From Serratia symbiotica (GTDB lineage: Bacteria; Pseudomonadota; Gammaproteobacteria; Enterobacterales; Enterobacteriaceae), in assembly GCA_024160085.1 (NCBI GenBank), contig JAMDYG010000001.1, positions 124,001-188,000 of the forward strand: a stretch of 64,000 nt of DNA, given 5' to 3'. Position 1 is the stretch's first letter, and the number at the start of each line of letters is the position of its first letter. Below, piece by piece: positions 21,589 to 32,065 of the stretch. Below the pieces are notes generated by a model. The model had not been told where the DNA came from, did not search any database, and saw only the letters and a program-made list of their open reading frames with translations. The position numbers were made by a program, and so were the translations under genes.

Positions 21589-22325
21589 TTATTTAACCAG
21601 ATTTTTATCCTGTTTCTCGATCGATGTCAGCATGCCATGCAGGATATTCAGCTCCTGCTCTTCTAGGCAGGCGCGGGTGAATAAACGGCGCAGCAGACTC
21701 ATTACCTGCCCCGGATGCGCCTGGCGGATAAAGCCAGTGTGCTGCAATGTTTGCTCCAGATGCTGATAAAAACGCTCAAGATCGTCCACCAGCGGATAAG
21801 GCGTTTCTTCCTGAGGCGTTCCCCCGGTTTACTGGCGGTAGAGATAAGCCACACGCAACTTATATGCCAGGATCTGCACCGCCATCGCCAGGTTCAGCGA
21901 GCTGTAATCTAGATTGGCGGGAATAGCAACATGGTAGTGACACTTCTATAACTCATCGCGTTGGTCAAGCCTACTCATTCACGGCCAAACACCAGCGCCA
22001 CTGGCGTATGCTCACCTGCCTGTACCGCCCGCACCCCGCACTCGCGTGGCTCCAGCATTGGCCAGGGTAATGTGCGTGAACGCGCACTGGTACCCACCAC
22101 CAAACTACAACCGTTAATGGCATCATTAACGGTATTCACGAGGGCGGTGTTGCCGATCACATCGCTGGCACCAGCAGCTAGAGCAATCGCCTTAGAATCG
22201 GGTTTTATCAGCGGATTAACCAAATAAAGGTTGGTTAATCCCATTGTTTTCATGGCTCGGGCGGTCGATCCCATGTTGCCGGTATGGGAGGTCTCTACCA
22301 GAACAATGCAGATGTTGTGCAGTAT
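21589..22325 (-). pseudogene. trmJ: tRNA 2'-O-methyltransferase TrmJ, decayed
   Basis: SpoU-family methyltransferase for position 32 of tRNAs. The former start codon is ATA (plus 22323-22325) before [19 protein letters not shown]. The first half is clean ([40 protein letters not shown]) up to VALVFGRE, where a stop follows. The SAM-knot region is shifted. The tail [20 protein letters not shown] to [20 protein letters not shown] is in another frame and ends at 21589. Lost start, internal stop and frameshifts make it non-functional. Confidence 0.92.
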
Positions 22326-22445
22326 ACAAACTCTTGAGCATAGCGGAAAATCAGCGTACCCTTAACACAGCCGTAGGCATTTTGCCGCACAGCTGCTATA
22401 CTGCGCGCCATTTCCTATTTTTAACATCCTAGTTGGAAGATACCC

Positions 22446-23249
22446 ATGCATCCGATGCTGACTATCGCCGTGCGCGCTGCGCGTAAGGCGGGTAACTTGA
22501 TTGCCAAAAACTATGAAACCCCAGACGCCATAGAAGCGAGCCAGAAAGGAACCCATGACTTTGTCACTAATGTCGATCGCGATGCAGAGCATCTGATCAT
22601 CGAAGTGATCCGCAAATCTTATCCGCAACATACTATTGTTACCGAAGAACGCGGTGAACTGATCGGCGAAGATCAAAATGTACAATGGGTGATCGATCCA
22701 CTAGATGGCACCTCAAACTTTATCAAACGCTTCCCACATTTCTCTGTTTCCATCGCAGTACGTATTAAAGGCCGTACTGAAGTGGCGGTGGTATATGATC
22801 CAATGCGCAATGACCTGTTTACTGCTAGCCGTGGTCAATGTGCGCAACTTAACGGTTACCGCCTGCGTAGCACCTATGCTAAAGATCTGGATGGTGCCAT
22901 TCTGGCGACCGGTTTCCCGTTCAAACATAAACAGCACGCCGCCCTATATATTAAGGTAATTGGCACACTGTTCACCCAGTGCGCAGACTTCCGGCGCACC
23001 GGCTCAGCCGCGCTGGATCTGGCCTATGTCGCCGCTGGCCGCGTGGATGGCTTCTTCGAGATCGGTTTGAAACCTTGGGACTTCGCAGCAGGCGAACTGC
23101 TGGTGCGTGAATCTGGTGGCTTGGTCACCGACTTTATTGGTGGCCATAACCACTTTAGCTCCGGTAACGTGGTGGCGGGCAACCCGCGTGTTGTGAAAGC
23201 GATACTTTCCATCCTGCGTGAAGAACTTAGCGAAGCGCTGAAGCGCTAA
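22446..23249 (+). CDS. suhB: Inositol-1-monophosphatase family protein SuhB / NusB-associated factor
   Basis: Intact 267-residue protein, the exact E. coli length. The Li-sensitive phosphatase metal site is complete: E67 in the TEERG segment, D84 and D87 in WVIDPLDGTSNF, and the C-terminal PWDFAAGELLVRESGG. SuhB hydrolyses inositol-1-phosphate in vitro and in E. coli works in rRNA transcription antitermination and ribosome assembly. It is divergent from the dead trmJ. Confidence 0.96.
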   Translation: MHPMLTIAVRAARKAGNLIAKNYETPDAIEASQKGTHDFVTNVDRDAEHLIIEVIRKSYPQHTIVTEERGELIGEDQNVQWVIDPLDGTSNFIKRFPHFSVSIAVRIKGRTEVAVVYDPMRNDLFTASRGQCAQLNGYRLRSTYAKDLDGAILATGFPFKHKQHAALYIKVIGTLFTQCADFRRTGSAALDLAYVAAGRVDGFFEIGLKPWDFAAGELLVRESGGLVTDFIGGHNHFSSGNVVAGNPRVVKAILSILREELSEALKR

Positions 23250-23272
23250 TATCTCAAATTGACTCATGGGCG

Positions 23273-23318
23273 CCGCCCACGTGCGCCTGCCGCTTGTCAC
23301 GCAGTAGCGTGGGCGGCG
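23273..23318. repeat. GC-rich palindrome downstream of suhB
   Basis: gccgcccacg at 23273-23282 is perfectly complementary to cgtgggcggc at 23309-23318, with a 26-base GC-rich loop. No T-run follows on either strand, so it looks more like a REP-type intergenic palindrome than a simple terminator. It sits between the suhB stop and the convergent NicO relic. Confidence 0.5.
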
Positions 23319-23344
23319 GCCGAGATGGATGCATCGCGCTCTAG

Positions 23345-24203
23345 CTAGCGGCTGTAGTGCACCAGCAGCGCCAGCAGAGAAATGCTCAGTGAGGTTCCAA
23401 GCATCATCGCCAGAGCAGAAATCACGCCACAAATGAACAAGCCGATCAACTTGGAGAACAGCAGCACCAGAATCGCTCCTGAGCATGGCCGCATGCCAAT
23501 CATCAGCATAATAGTGGCCCTGAGTACGCTAGTCACTACCAAGCAACTCGCTATCGCTGGGCAGGTGATGGTGCCAACAGCCACAGTGTTCGCTGTGCAT
23601 GTGGTTCGCCACCAATAGTTCGAAGTGGCTGATGCGCAGCGCCGGTGACAGGCGCTGCGCCTTAAGGACAGATTACAGGCTTTTCAATGCACGCCAGCTC
23701 AGCAGTGTGCCGAACAACATCACCAGAATAAAGCTACCTTTTCCAGCCAGAAGCTGCTGTAGTGCAATTGTCGGGAAGAAAGCTGTAAAACCCCCAGCAT
23801 TAACGTCACCATCGCGATCGCCACCAACCCCTGCACCAGTGAAGCGGCAAAGGTGGTAAGCTTCAGGCTGCTTTTTAGCCGCACCCGGGTGGGTCGCCAA
23901 ATAGGTGGCGATCACCACCTTACCATGGCTGAAATCGAGCGTATGCAGCACACCATAGCTCAGGCTAAACAGCATCAGCATCCACCAGGCATGATGCGGC
24001 GCGGCTTTCACCTGCTGCAACAGACCAGCCATTTGCTGGTGCGGCGCCTTCTGCCATATCACAGCGTGCATAAGCAATTGCAGCCAGAAGTGCCATGCCA
24101 GCTGGGCGGCCAACGTCAGCAACAGTGCAAACAGCAGTAGCGGCCACAAGCTAAAAATCCAGTGATGCTTGTGGCCGGACGGTTGACTGAGATTTATTGA
24201 CAT
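23345..24203 (-). pseudogene. NicO-family nickel/cobalt exporter, decayed
   Basis: Membrane protein of the NicO/RcnA type. It starts MSINLSQPSGHKHHW with a membrane helix (LWPLLLFALLLTLAA), and the signature segments are readable: LFSLSYGVLHTLDFSHGKVV and IATYLATHPGAAKK. A frameshift occurs just after this. The C-terminal half (IMLMIGMRPCSGAILVLLF to LLALLVHYSR) is in another frame and ends at 23345. It normally partners the DUF1007 gene just upstream, whose end it overlaps. In Serratia this pair lies near suhB (recalled, not checked). Confidence 0.8.
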
Positions 24204-24835
24204 TGCAGGGTCACCCATTGCGCGAACTGTTGCTCTAATGCCCTATCTTCGCCGGGAGAGTCGTTTTTATCGAGTGACAACACGTAGACCCGCAGCGAAA
24301 TGTCCGGTTTTGGTGTTATCAAGCTGAGCTTGGCACTGCTGCGCCATTACCAGTGGCAGGTGCAACGTGGTTGGACCTTTATAGGTCATATCAACAAAAT
24401 AGTTGGGATCATAAGTGGAGATCTCAAAGGGTTTACCCACCAGCGGTTGTGGTTCTGCTAGTGGCAGTACAAATTCCAGCACCGCCTGGTTGCCCCGCCG
24501 CGATAGGTGGTATTCAGTCGGCAAATTGAGGTATTTCACCAGTTTGCTATTGCGATAAATATCGGTGAAATAATGTTGGCCCAGTACGTTGGCCATGACT
24601 TGCGCGCCGCCAGCTTTTTCCAAACTACTGAATCTCTTTTGGCATTCTTCGCATCATATAGCAAATCTGCTGAGGTGATTTCATCCATTACCAACACCAT
24701 TTTCAACCCGACCAGCCGTTGATTCTTAGCCACAAAGGTAGTGGTTCATACCAATAAAGCTGTGCGGGTGAGCAGCAGCGTTGACACTGAATAATAGGAA
24801 TGCCCCACAACTAGAGCACTATGTAATTTCATCAT
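24194..24835 (-). pseudogene. DUF1007 periplasmic protein, decayed
   Basis: A putative start MMKLHSALVV at 24835 is followed by a degenerate signal region, then a frame VAKNQRLVGLKMVLVMDEIT continuing SADLLYDAKNAK up to WKKLAA. A shift leads to VMANVLGQHYFTDIYRNSKL up to MTYKGPTTLHLPL, and another to LSLDKNDSPGEDRALEQQFA with a stop at 24194. DUF1007 proteins accompany NicO metal exporters and are exported. Three frames are needed, so it is a pseudogene. Confidence 0.8.
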
Positions 24836-24988
24836 CAAAGGATTTTCACCCTGTTATCAAAGCGGCGCTCATCTCGAATATACGGGAGAGCGCTAATGAC
24901 TCCCCAGAAAATGAAAATGAAACGGTAAAACAAGATTAGTATAGATCGCGCTTACTTATAAGGCGAGCAGCACGGGATGCCACAATTA

Positions 24989-25059
24989 ACTGCCTCGCCA
25001 AACCCTGCCTCAATAGGGTGTGGGTCTGTTAACACTGATTGACTCAGCACCGAGGCAGT
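24989..25059. repeat. Inverted repeat downstream of glyA
   Basis: actgcctcg at 24989-24997 and cgaggcagt at 25051-25059 are perfect 9-bp inverted repeats 53 bases apart, 20 bp beyond the glyA stop. They could fold as the base of a REP-like or terminator structure. No T-run is seen at the base. Confidence 0.4.
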
Positions 25060-25078
25060 GTTGACTGTGAGGGTGGAA

Positions 25079-26332
25079 CTATGCGTAAACCGGCAAGCTG
25101 GCGCAGATATCTAACACTTTCTGCTTGGTGCGTTCGATGGCGTCGTCGTCGTTGATGTTGTCCAGTACATCACAGATCCAACCGGCCAGTTCACACACTT
25201 CAGCCTCTTTGAAGCCACGGCGCGTCACCGCTGGGGTGCCGATACGCACGCCAGAAGTCACAAACGGGCTTTTCGGATCGTTTGGCACACTGTTTTTGTT
25301 GATGGTAATATTTGCGCGCCCCAGAGCGGCGTCAGCTTCTTTACCGGTCAAATTTTTGTCAACTAAATCTAGCAAGAACAAGTGGTTGTGGGTACCGCCA
25401 GAAACTACTTTATAGCCGCGTTGCAGGAACACTTCTACCATCGCCTTGGCGTTGTCGGCCACTTGCTGCTGGTAAATTTTGAACGCTGGCTCCATTGCTT
25501 CTTTCAGCGCTACCGCTTTGCCAGCGATCACATGCATCAGCGGGCCACCCTGGCCTCCAGGGAATACTGCTGAGTTCAATTTCTTATACAATGCTTCATC
25601 GCCCCCTTTCGCCAGGATCAAGCCACCACGTGGGCCTGCTAGGGTTTTATGGGTGGTAGTGGTAACAATGTGTGCATGCGGCACGGGGTTATGGTAAACG
25701 CCTGCGGCGATCAGACCAGCAACATGTGCCATGTCAACGAACAGGTAAGCGCCAATGCTGTCAGCGATTTCACGCATTTTTGCCCAATCAGCGATGCCGG
25801 AGAAAGCAGAGAAGCCGCCGATGATCATTTTGGGTTTGTGGGCCTGTGCTTGTTTAGCCAAATCATCATAATCGATCTGGCCTTTTTCGTCGATGCCATA
25901 AGGCACCACGTTGTACAGTTTGCCGGATAGATTTACCGGAGAGCCGTGGGTTAGGTGGCCGCCGTGCGCCAGGTTCATACTCAGAATAGTGTCGCCTAGC
26001 TGCAACAACGCCGTGTAAACAGCGAAGTTAGCCTGGGAGCCGGAGTGCGGTTGTACATTGGCGTAATCTGCGCTGAATAGTTCCTTTGCGCGGTCAATAG
26101 CCAATTGCTCAATAATATCCACATATGCACAGCCGCCGTAGTAACGCTTGCCTGGATAGCCTTCAGCGTATTTATTGGTCAGTTGTGAACCCTGAGCCTG
26201 CATGACGCGCGGACTGGTGTAGTTCTCAGACGCAATCAGCTCGATGTGTTCTTGCTGACGCACTACTTCTTGCTCCATTGCAAGCCACAGTTGTGCATCA
26301 TAATCGGCAATGTTCATTTCACGTTTTAACAC
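25079..26332 (-). CDS. glyA: Serine hydroxymethyltransferase
   Basis: Intact 417-residue PLP enzyme, the exact E. coli length. The Schiff-base lysine is K229 in [14 protein letters not shown], and [11 protein letters not shown] and [12 protein letters not shown] are conserved. It converts serine and THF to glycine and methylene-THF, the main cellular one-carbon source, which feeds purine synthesis (purL is also kept). A promoter with a PurR-like site lies about 120 bp upstream. The divergent neighbour hmp is dead. Confidence 0.98.
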   Translation of the reverse strand: MLKREMNIADYDAQLWLAMEQEVVRQQEHIELIASENYTSPRVMQAQGSQLTNKYAEGYPGKRYYGGCAYVDIIEQLAIDRAKELFSADYANVQPHSGSQANFAVYTALLQLGDTILSMNLAHGGHLTHGSPVNLSGKLYNVVPYGIDEKGQIDYDDLAKQAQAHKPKMIIGGFSAFSGIADWAKMREIADSIGAYLFVDMAHVAGLIAAGVYHNPVPHAHIVTTTTHKTLAGPRGGLILAKGGDEALYKKLNSAVFPGGQGGPLMHVIAGKAVALKEAMEPAFKIYQQQVADNAKAMVEVFLQRGYKVVSGGTHNHLFLLDLVDKNLTGKEADAALGRANITINKNSVPNDPKSPFVTSGVRIGTPAVTRRGFKEAEVCELAGWICDVLDNINDDDAIERTKQKVLDICASLPVYA

Positions 26333-26427
26333 CCGGCATCTCCTGACTTAAATCGGCTAACTAAAAAATCACCCAATAACACCCTATTTGAGTACTGAAC
26401 CACAGTGTAAACTGTTTCCCTCTAGCG

Positions 26428-26468
26428 AGTATAGGGCTTGACAGGGGTTTTTACGCAAACGATTGGCA
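26428..26468 (-). promoter_or_regulatory. Putative glyA promoter with PurR-like operator
   Basis: acgcaaacgatt at 26453-26464 is the left half and core of a PurR operator, as seen at purL in this window; the right end (ggca) deviates from the consensus at two positions. On the minus strand a TATACT -10 (26428-26433) lies 19 bp from TTGCGT, which overlaps the operator. In E. coli glyA is a PurR target. Confidence 0.45.
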
Positions 26469-26679
26469 CAAGATTCCACAAGACTTGGATCTAATAAATC
26501 GCTCCTACTAGCAACGAACTTTTTCTTATGTTCAGGATGCGGTTTTTCATATTTTGTGCACCTGATCGTTGGCTAGCAACCACCGTAATAAAAACAGGGT
26601 CATTTACCTGCGCAGCCAAATATAATAATACGCATTTAAAATACATTATTAAAAATCGTCTTTAAGGAGCGCTTCCATA

Positions 26680-27847
26680 ATGGACAGCTAAATCATCGCC
26701 ACCGTCAAATCTACTATTCCTTTGCTGTCTGCCACCGTGCCAAAGTTGACCGCCCATTTCTATGATCGCATTTTCATACATCATCCTGAATTAAAAGATA
26801 TTTTAAATATGAACAACCAACGTAACGGCAATTTGCGCCTATGTCAACAATATCGAAAAATTGGCGGCGCTGCTACCAGCAGTGGAACACATCGCACAAA
26901 AACATACCAGCTACAACATTCAGCCTAATGAATATGATATTGTCGACAGCCACCTGCTGGCCACGCTAGACGAGATATTTATCCCAAGTCAGGAAGTGCT
27001 AGATACCTGGGGCAAGGCCTATAGCATGCTGGCCAAGGTGTTTATCCAGCGTGAAGCGCAAATTTATCAGCAAAGCGAGACCGACAATGGGAATTGGCGC
27101 AATCTGCGTGCCTTTTGTATAGTCAAAAAACAGCCGCAGAGCGATGTAATTTGCAGCCTGGAGCTAGCACTGGTCGATGGCGGCCATGTGGTTAATTTCA
27201 AACCAGGCTAGTATCTGGTAGTCTACATCAAGCACGACATCTTGGGGTACCAAGAAATCAGCCAGTACTCTCTGACTACTACGCCAAACAGCAAATTTTA
27301 TCACATCGCGGTCAAGCAAGCGTGAAGATCAGGGCAAGGTATCTAACTATCTGCATCAGCAGGCACAGGAAGCCGATGTGATTTATATTACCCCGCCGCA
27401 CGGCGACTTTTTCCTTGAAGCCGAAGCAGAAACGCCGATCTCGCTGATCTCCGCCGGCATTGGCCAGACGCTGATGCTTAGCATGCTGCATGCCTTGCAC
27501 GACAGTCAGCATCAGGCGGAAATCCACTGGCTGCACGCGGCAGAAAACAGTGCCGTTCATGCCTTTGCCAGCAAAGTGGCAGATATTGCCGGGCACATGC
27601 CGCATCTGAACCGCCACATCTGGTATCGCCAACTGGGCGCAGACGATGTAGAAAGACGCGCGACTATCACCGCCAAGGATTGATGGATCTCAATGCCCTG
27701 AGTGACGCACTGAGCAACCCGCAAATGAACTACTATTTCTGCGGCCCGGTACCGTTCATGCAGCACGTGGCTAAATAGTTGCTAGCGATGGGTGTAAAGG
27801 CCAAATATATCCACTATGAATGCTTTGGCCAGAATAAAGTGCTGTAA
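26680..27847 (+). pseudogene. hmp: Flavohemoglobin / nitric oxide dioxygenase, decayed
   Basis: An ATG at 26680 after AAGGAGCG is followed in the third codon after it by a stop (MDS[16 protein letters not shown]). The globin domain continues [20 protein letters not shown] up to NMNNQRNG, then a shift into [20 protein letters not shown] with the conserved [10 protein letters not shown]. The FAD/NAD reductase part is readable as SLISAGIGQTLMLSMLHAL, then NYYFCGPVPFMQHVAK and KYIHYECFGQNKVL with the final stop at 27845. Stops and shifts abolish NO detoxification by this enzyme. Confidence 0.94.
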
Positions 27848-27852
27848 TCAAT

Positions 27853-27880
27853 CAGGGCGCGGTTTGCCAACCACGCCCTG
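27853..27880 (+). terminator. Hairpin after hmp
   Basis: cagggcg (27853-27859) and cgccctg (27874-27880) pair perfectly, followed by tcgttattt. This is the expected place and shape for the hmp terminator, kept although the gene is dead. Confidence 0.55.
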
Positions 27881-27883
27881 TCG

Positions 27884-28170
27884 TTATTTCTGCTGCATCC
27901 TAGACATCTCCTGCGCCAATGGCCCGGTTATCGGCGCAACCCGGTTGCACCCATTCCCACGCAAATAGCCATCAGATCAGTGGCCTGCTAGTCGTTCATT
28001 GCCCAGTCGTAGCCTGTATTGTCGGCATTTAGCCTTCCATCCACAGCGCGTAGTTAGCAGGTTGTCCACCATCACCGTCGCGTTCGTAATGGGGGTTGGC
28101 GGTATTTTGGCTGTACAACGCGCACATCTCTTCTACGCTTATCTTGACGTGCGAGGTAATACACCAGGGA
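27884..28170 (-). pseudogene. Unidentified decayed gene between hmp and glnB
   Basis: A minus-strand frame reads VKISVEEMCALYSQNTANPH continuing YERDGDGGQPANYALWMEG, then a stop. Other frames continue ADNTGYDWAMND, stop, QATDLMAICVGMGATGL, and APITGPLAQEMSRMQQK with a stop at 27884. The protein-like composition in three successive frames suggests one gene broken by stops and shifts. I do not recognise the family. Confidence 0.4.
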
Positions 28171-28220
28171 GGCCGATCACTACCCAAGTTCTAGCTGACC
28201 GCGCTTGGTAGACAATCACA

Positions 28221-28577
<357 letters not shown>

Positions 28578-28580
28578 TCA

Positions 28581-30203
28581 TTACCAATTTTTGCGGCCAA
28601 AACCCGATGTGATGGGATAGCGGCGGTCTTTGCCGAAGTTGCGGGTAGTGATACGCGGCCCAACAGCGGCCTGACGCCGCTTGTATTCATTAATGTCCAC
28701 CAGGCGGATTACTTGACGCACGATAGTCTCGTCGAATCCTTCGGCCACCAGATCGGCGACCGATTTGTCTCTCTCAACATAGCCCTCAAGGATTACGTCC
28801 AGAATATCGTAAGGCGGCAGGCTGTCCTGATCGCGTTGATCCGGTGCCAACTCGGCGGAAGGCGGACGCTTAATTATCCGTTGTGGGATCACGTAAGAAA
28901 CACTATTGCGGTATTCTGATAGCTTGAACACTAGCGTTTTCGGCACGTCTTTCAGCACATCAAAGCCACCAGCCATATCGCCATACAGCGTGGCATATCC
29001 CGCTGCCATCTCACTTTTGTTACCGGTGGTCAGCACGATGCTGCGGCGCTTATTGGATAGTGCCATCAGTATCACCCCACGACAGCGTGCCTGGAGGTTT
29101 TCTTCGGTGGTGTCGCGTTCGGTACCAGCAAACATCGGTGATAACTGTCCGATAAAGGCATCGAACATCGGTTCGATGGAGACGATGTCAAATTCCACGC
29201 CAAGAATTTCAGCTTCCTCTTTAGCATCAGCGATGCTGATATTTGCCGTGTAACGGAACGGCATCATCAGCGCCAGCACGCTATCTTTGCCTAACGCATC
29301 GACAGCGATCGCCAGCGTCAGTGCTGAGTCAATACCGCCGGACAGCCCCAGTACCGCGCCATTGAAGCCGTTTTTAGTCACATAATCACGTACCGCTAGC
29401 ACCAGTGCTGCATACACCTGAGCCAGTTGCGGCAACTGGGTAGCTGGTGCGCTCATCGGCACCACATCCAGCTCGTTGAATTCAAGCTGAGCAACCTGCT
29501 CGGTAAAAGCAGCTAAGCGGTGGGTCATGTTGCCAGCGGCGTCAAATACCTTGGAGCAGCCGTCAAAAATCAGTTCATCCTGCCCACCGATCTGGTTCAG
29601 GTAGACCAGTGGCAGATGAGAGCGCTGGCAGTGACCAACCATCAGCATATTGCGGATGTAAGGCTTCTCGTAATGGTACGGTGAGGCGTTGATCGATAGG
29701 ATCAGTTCAGCACCGGTAGCCTTAGCAGCGTTCATCGGCTCCGGGAACCACAGATCTTCACAAATCAGCAATCCCAGACGGTAGCCATTCAGCTCCACCA
29801 CGCATGTTTCACTACCAGCATGGAAATAGCGCTTCTCGTCGAATACGCCATAGTTCGGCAATTGTTGCTTGAAGTAACGGGTCAGCAAACGTCCCTCGGC
29901 AAACAGCGACAACGCATTGTATAGCTTGTCGCCTTCACGCCACGGATGGCCTACCAGGATCGCTACATCACTCGCAGCCTGCTGTAAACGCTGCAACTGC
30001 GCGGCACAGCGATGATAAAAATCGTTGCGATACAGCAGATCTTCCGGTGGATAACCACACAGCGCCAGTTCGGTGAACATGATTAGATCAGCGCCCGCCT
30101 CCTGCTGCTCTTGCGCGATTTGCAACATACGTTCGGTGTTGCCTTCAATATCACCGACCAGCAGGTTAAGCTGGGCTAATGCGATGGAAAGTGATCTACT
30201 CAT
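28581..30203 (-). CDS. nadE: Glutamine-dependent NAD+ synthetase
   Basis: Intact 540-residue two-domain enzyme. The N-terminal nitrilase-type glutaminase has the triad E45 (FTELALCGYPP), K112 (YFKQQLPNYG) and C148 (LLICEDLWFPEP). The C-terminal synthetase has the PP-loop LGLSGGIDSALTLA. It makes NAD from nicotinate adenine dinucleotide. E. coli NadE is a shorter ammonia-dependent enzyme, while this long form is typical for Serratia-like genomes. The de novo gene nadB is dead in this window, so its substrate must come from salvage or host supply. Confidence 0.96.
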   Translation of the reverse strand: MSRSLSIALAQLNLLVGDIEGNTERMLQIAQEQQEAGADLIMFTELALCGYPPEDLLYRNDFYHRCAAQLQRLQQAASDVAILVGHPWREGDKLYNALSLFAEGRLLTRYFKQQLPNYGVFDEKRYFHAGSETCVVELNGYRLGLLICEDLWFPEPMNAAKATGAELILSINASPYHYEKPYIRNMLMVGHCQRSHLPLVYLNQIGGQDELIFDGCSKVFDAAGNMTHRLAAFTEQVAQLEFNELDVVPMSAPATQLPQLAQVYAALVLAVRDYVTKNGFNGAVLGLSGGIDSALTLAIAVDALGKDSVLALMMPFRYTANISIADAKEEAEILGVEFDIVSIEPMFDAFIGQLSPMFAGTERDTTEENLQARCRGVILMALSNKRRSIVLTTGNKSEMAAGYATLYGDMAGGFDVLKDVPKTLVFKLSEYRNSVSYVIPQRIIKRPPSAELAPDQRDQDSLPPYDILDVILEGYVERDKSVADLVAEGFDETIVRQVIRLVDINEYKRRQAAVGPRITTRNFGKDRRYPITSGFGRKNW

Positions 30204-30334
30204 TATTTACCATCCCGCTTAATATGTTATATAGGGTTCTTCGGTGGGTGTTGCCACGACAAAGAGGACGGAGTGTAGATCATTCCGTCCGGTTTGTTGA
30301 GATGCCTGCATGGGCAGGCGATAGCAAGAAAACA

Positions 30335-31622
30335 TCATTCTTTAAAATCGTTAGCGTCCAGGTCATGGCGCGACAGCAATTTATAGAACTCCGTACGATT
30401 ACTTCCTGCTATGTGCGCGGCTTAGGTCACGTTACCTTTGGTGATTTATAGCAGCTTACGCAGATAGTACAATTCAAAATGATTACACGCCTCGACGAAA
30501 GTTGGCAGCGCGGTATTTTCTCCTTCAAGTGCCTGCTCCACCAAAGCTTCGCCGATTACCGGTGCCGAGGTCAACGCCACAAAACGCTCAATGGCGTTTA
30601 CTAATTGGCGCACATTGCCAGGCCAACTGGCGGTGATCAGCCGTTTCATAGGAAGAGAAACTGCGCACCAACGGTCTTGTGGCGCAGGTCGGACATGCGT
30701 AGCAAATGGGTTAGCCAACAGTGGTATATCTTCGGTGCGTTCGTTCAGTACCGGGATCTTTAAGTTGACTACATTCAGACGGTAGTAAAGGTCTTCACGG
30801 AATTCATTTTTCGCCATCGCCTTCGGCAGATCGCGATGGGTGGCGGAGATAATACACACATCGATGCCCAGATCGCGGTTGCTGCCCAGTGGGCGCACTT
30901 TGCGTTCTTGTAGTACGCGTAGTAACTTGACCTGTAACGATAACGGCATATCACCGATTTCATCAAGGAACAGCGTGCTACCTGCCACTGCCTGAAATAG
31001 TCCTTCTTGGTTGCTGACCGCATCGGTAAAAACCCCATTGACATGACCAAATAATTCCGACTCTAACAGTTGTTCCGGAAAGGCAGCGCAGTTGATAGCG
31101 ATAAAGGCTTTCTTGGCGCAAGAGCTAGCACCGTGGATAGCCTGGGCTAACACTTCTTTGCCTGTGCCACTCTGGCCGTTGATCAATACGCTGACGTCGG
31201 ACAGCGCCACCATTTTTGCCTGATCCAGCAGGCGCAGCATCAGCAGGCTGTGAGTGACGATGTCTTAACACCAACTTTCATCGCTAGCCAGTGCCGACTG
31301 CGACAGCGCCTCATCTATTGCCTAGTATAACGCCTCACGATCAACCGGTTTGGTCAGGAAGCTGAATACCCCCTGTTGAGTGGCAGCCACCGCATCCGGG
31401 ATCGAACCGTAGGCGGTAAAAATAATCACCGGCATGATAGGCTGATGTTTCTGGAGCTCAGCAAACATCGCCATGCCGTCCATCTCATCTATCCTTAGAT
31501 CGCTTATCACTAAATCAATCTGTTCACGCGATAGCAACTACAATGTTTCTTGGCTGCATTCCGCGATGGTGACGTAAAAACCTTCGCTGATTAGGCGCAT
31601 GCCCATCAGTTTGTTCAGACGG
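30335..31622 (-). pseudogene. glrR: Sigma-54 response regulator GlrR, truncated and decayed
   Basis: The receiver domain is readable only from MGMRLISEGFYVTIAECS on; its N-terminal acidic phosphorylation pocket is gone. In-frame stops lie after CSQETL, after VDREALY (31322) and after ASDESW. The AAA+ domain (MLRLLDQAKMVALSDVSVLI, Walker A GQSGTGKE) is clean for 264 codons, but the sigma-54 contact motif GAFTGA reads GVFTDA. Two more stops follow in the DNA-binding end (LRKLL-stop-ITKGNVT-stop-AAHIAG, ending LDANDFKE). Its 5' end is joined to a glrK fragment by a deletion. Confidence 0.93.
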
Positions 31623-32065
31623 GCCATCGGCTAGCTTGCGGTTGTAATCCAACAGTAGCTTAATCAGTTTTTGCAGGTGTCGGCTACCGTGATCAAGAAT
31701 AGCCACCACGTCTTTTTGATCACCCGTGAACGGCCCCGCCACCTCATCAGCCAGCAATTAGGTGCCTTCACGCATACTCGCCAGCAGCATCTTCAGTTCG
31801 TACGAGATATGACGCAAGAACTAATGGTGATGCGACTCCAGCCATGCCAGACGTTCGCTCAACCAGATAATGCGCTGCGCCAACGAACGCAGCTCGCGCG
31901 GCCCTTTAAACACTGCGCTGCTGCCGGGTGTGCTCCCTTCTCCAGCACGCTGACCAGGAACAACAGTAGCGCCTATCAACCGAAAAATTGGCTGCGTTTG
32001 GCGATGGCTTGCTGCAACTGCTAACCACGGGAAAATACCACAGCCCGCGTAGCCTGCACCATCTC
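31622..32065 (-). pseudogene. glrK: Sensor kinase GlrK, internal fragment
   Basis: Only the middle of the histidine kinase remains: EMVQATRAVVFSRG, the second membrane region (ALLLFLVSV), HAMP-like GPRELRSLAQRIIWLSERLA and the dimerisation helix. In the H-box the phospho-accepting histidine is tyrosine (HISYELKMLLAS). The text ends DHGSRHLQKLIKLLLDYNRK and then runs into glrR sequence within a few codons. The N-terminus, the ATPase domain and all of qseG, which lies between glrK and glrR in E. coli, are missing. Confidence 0.88.
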
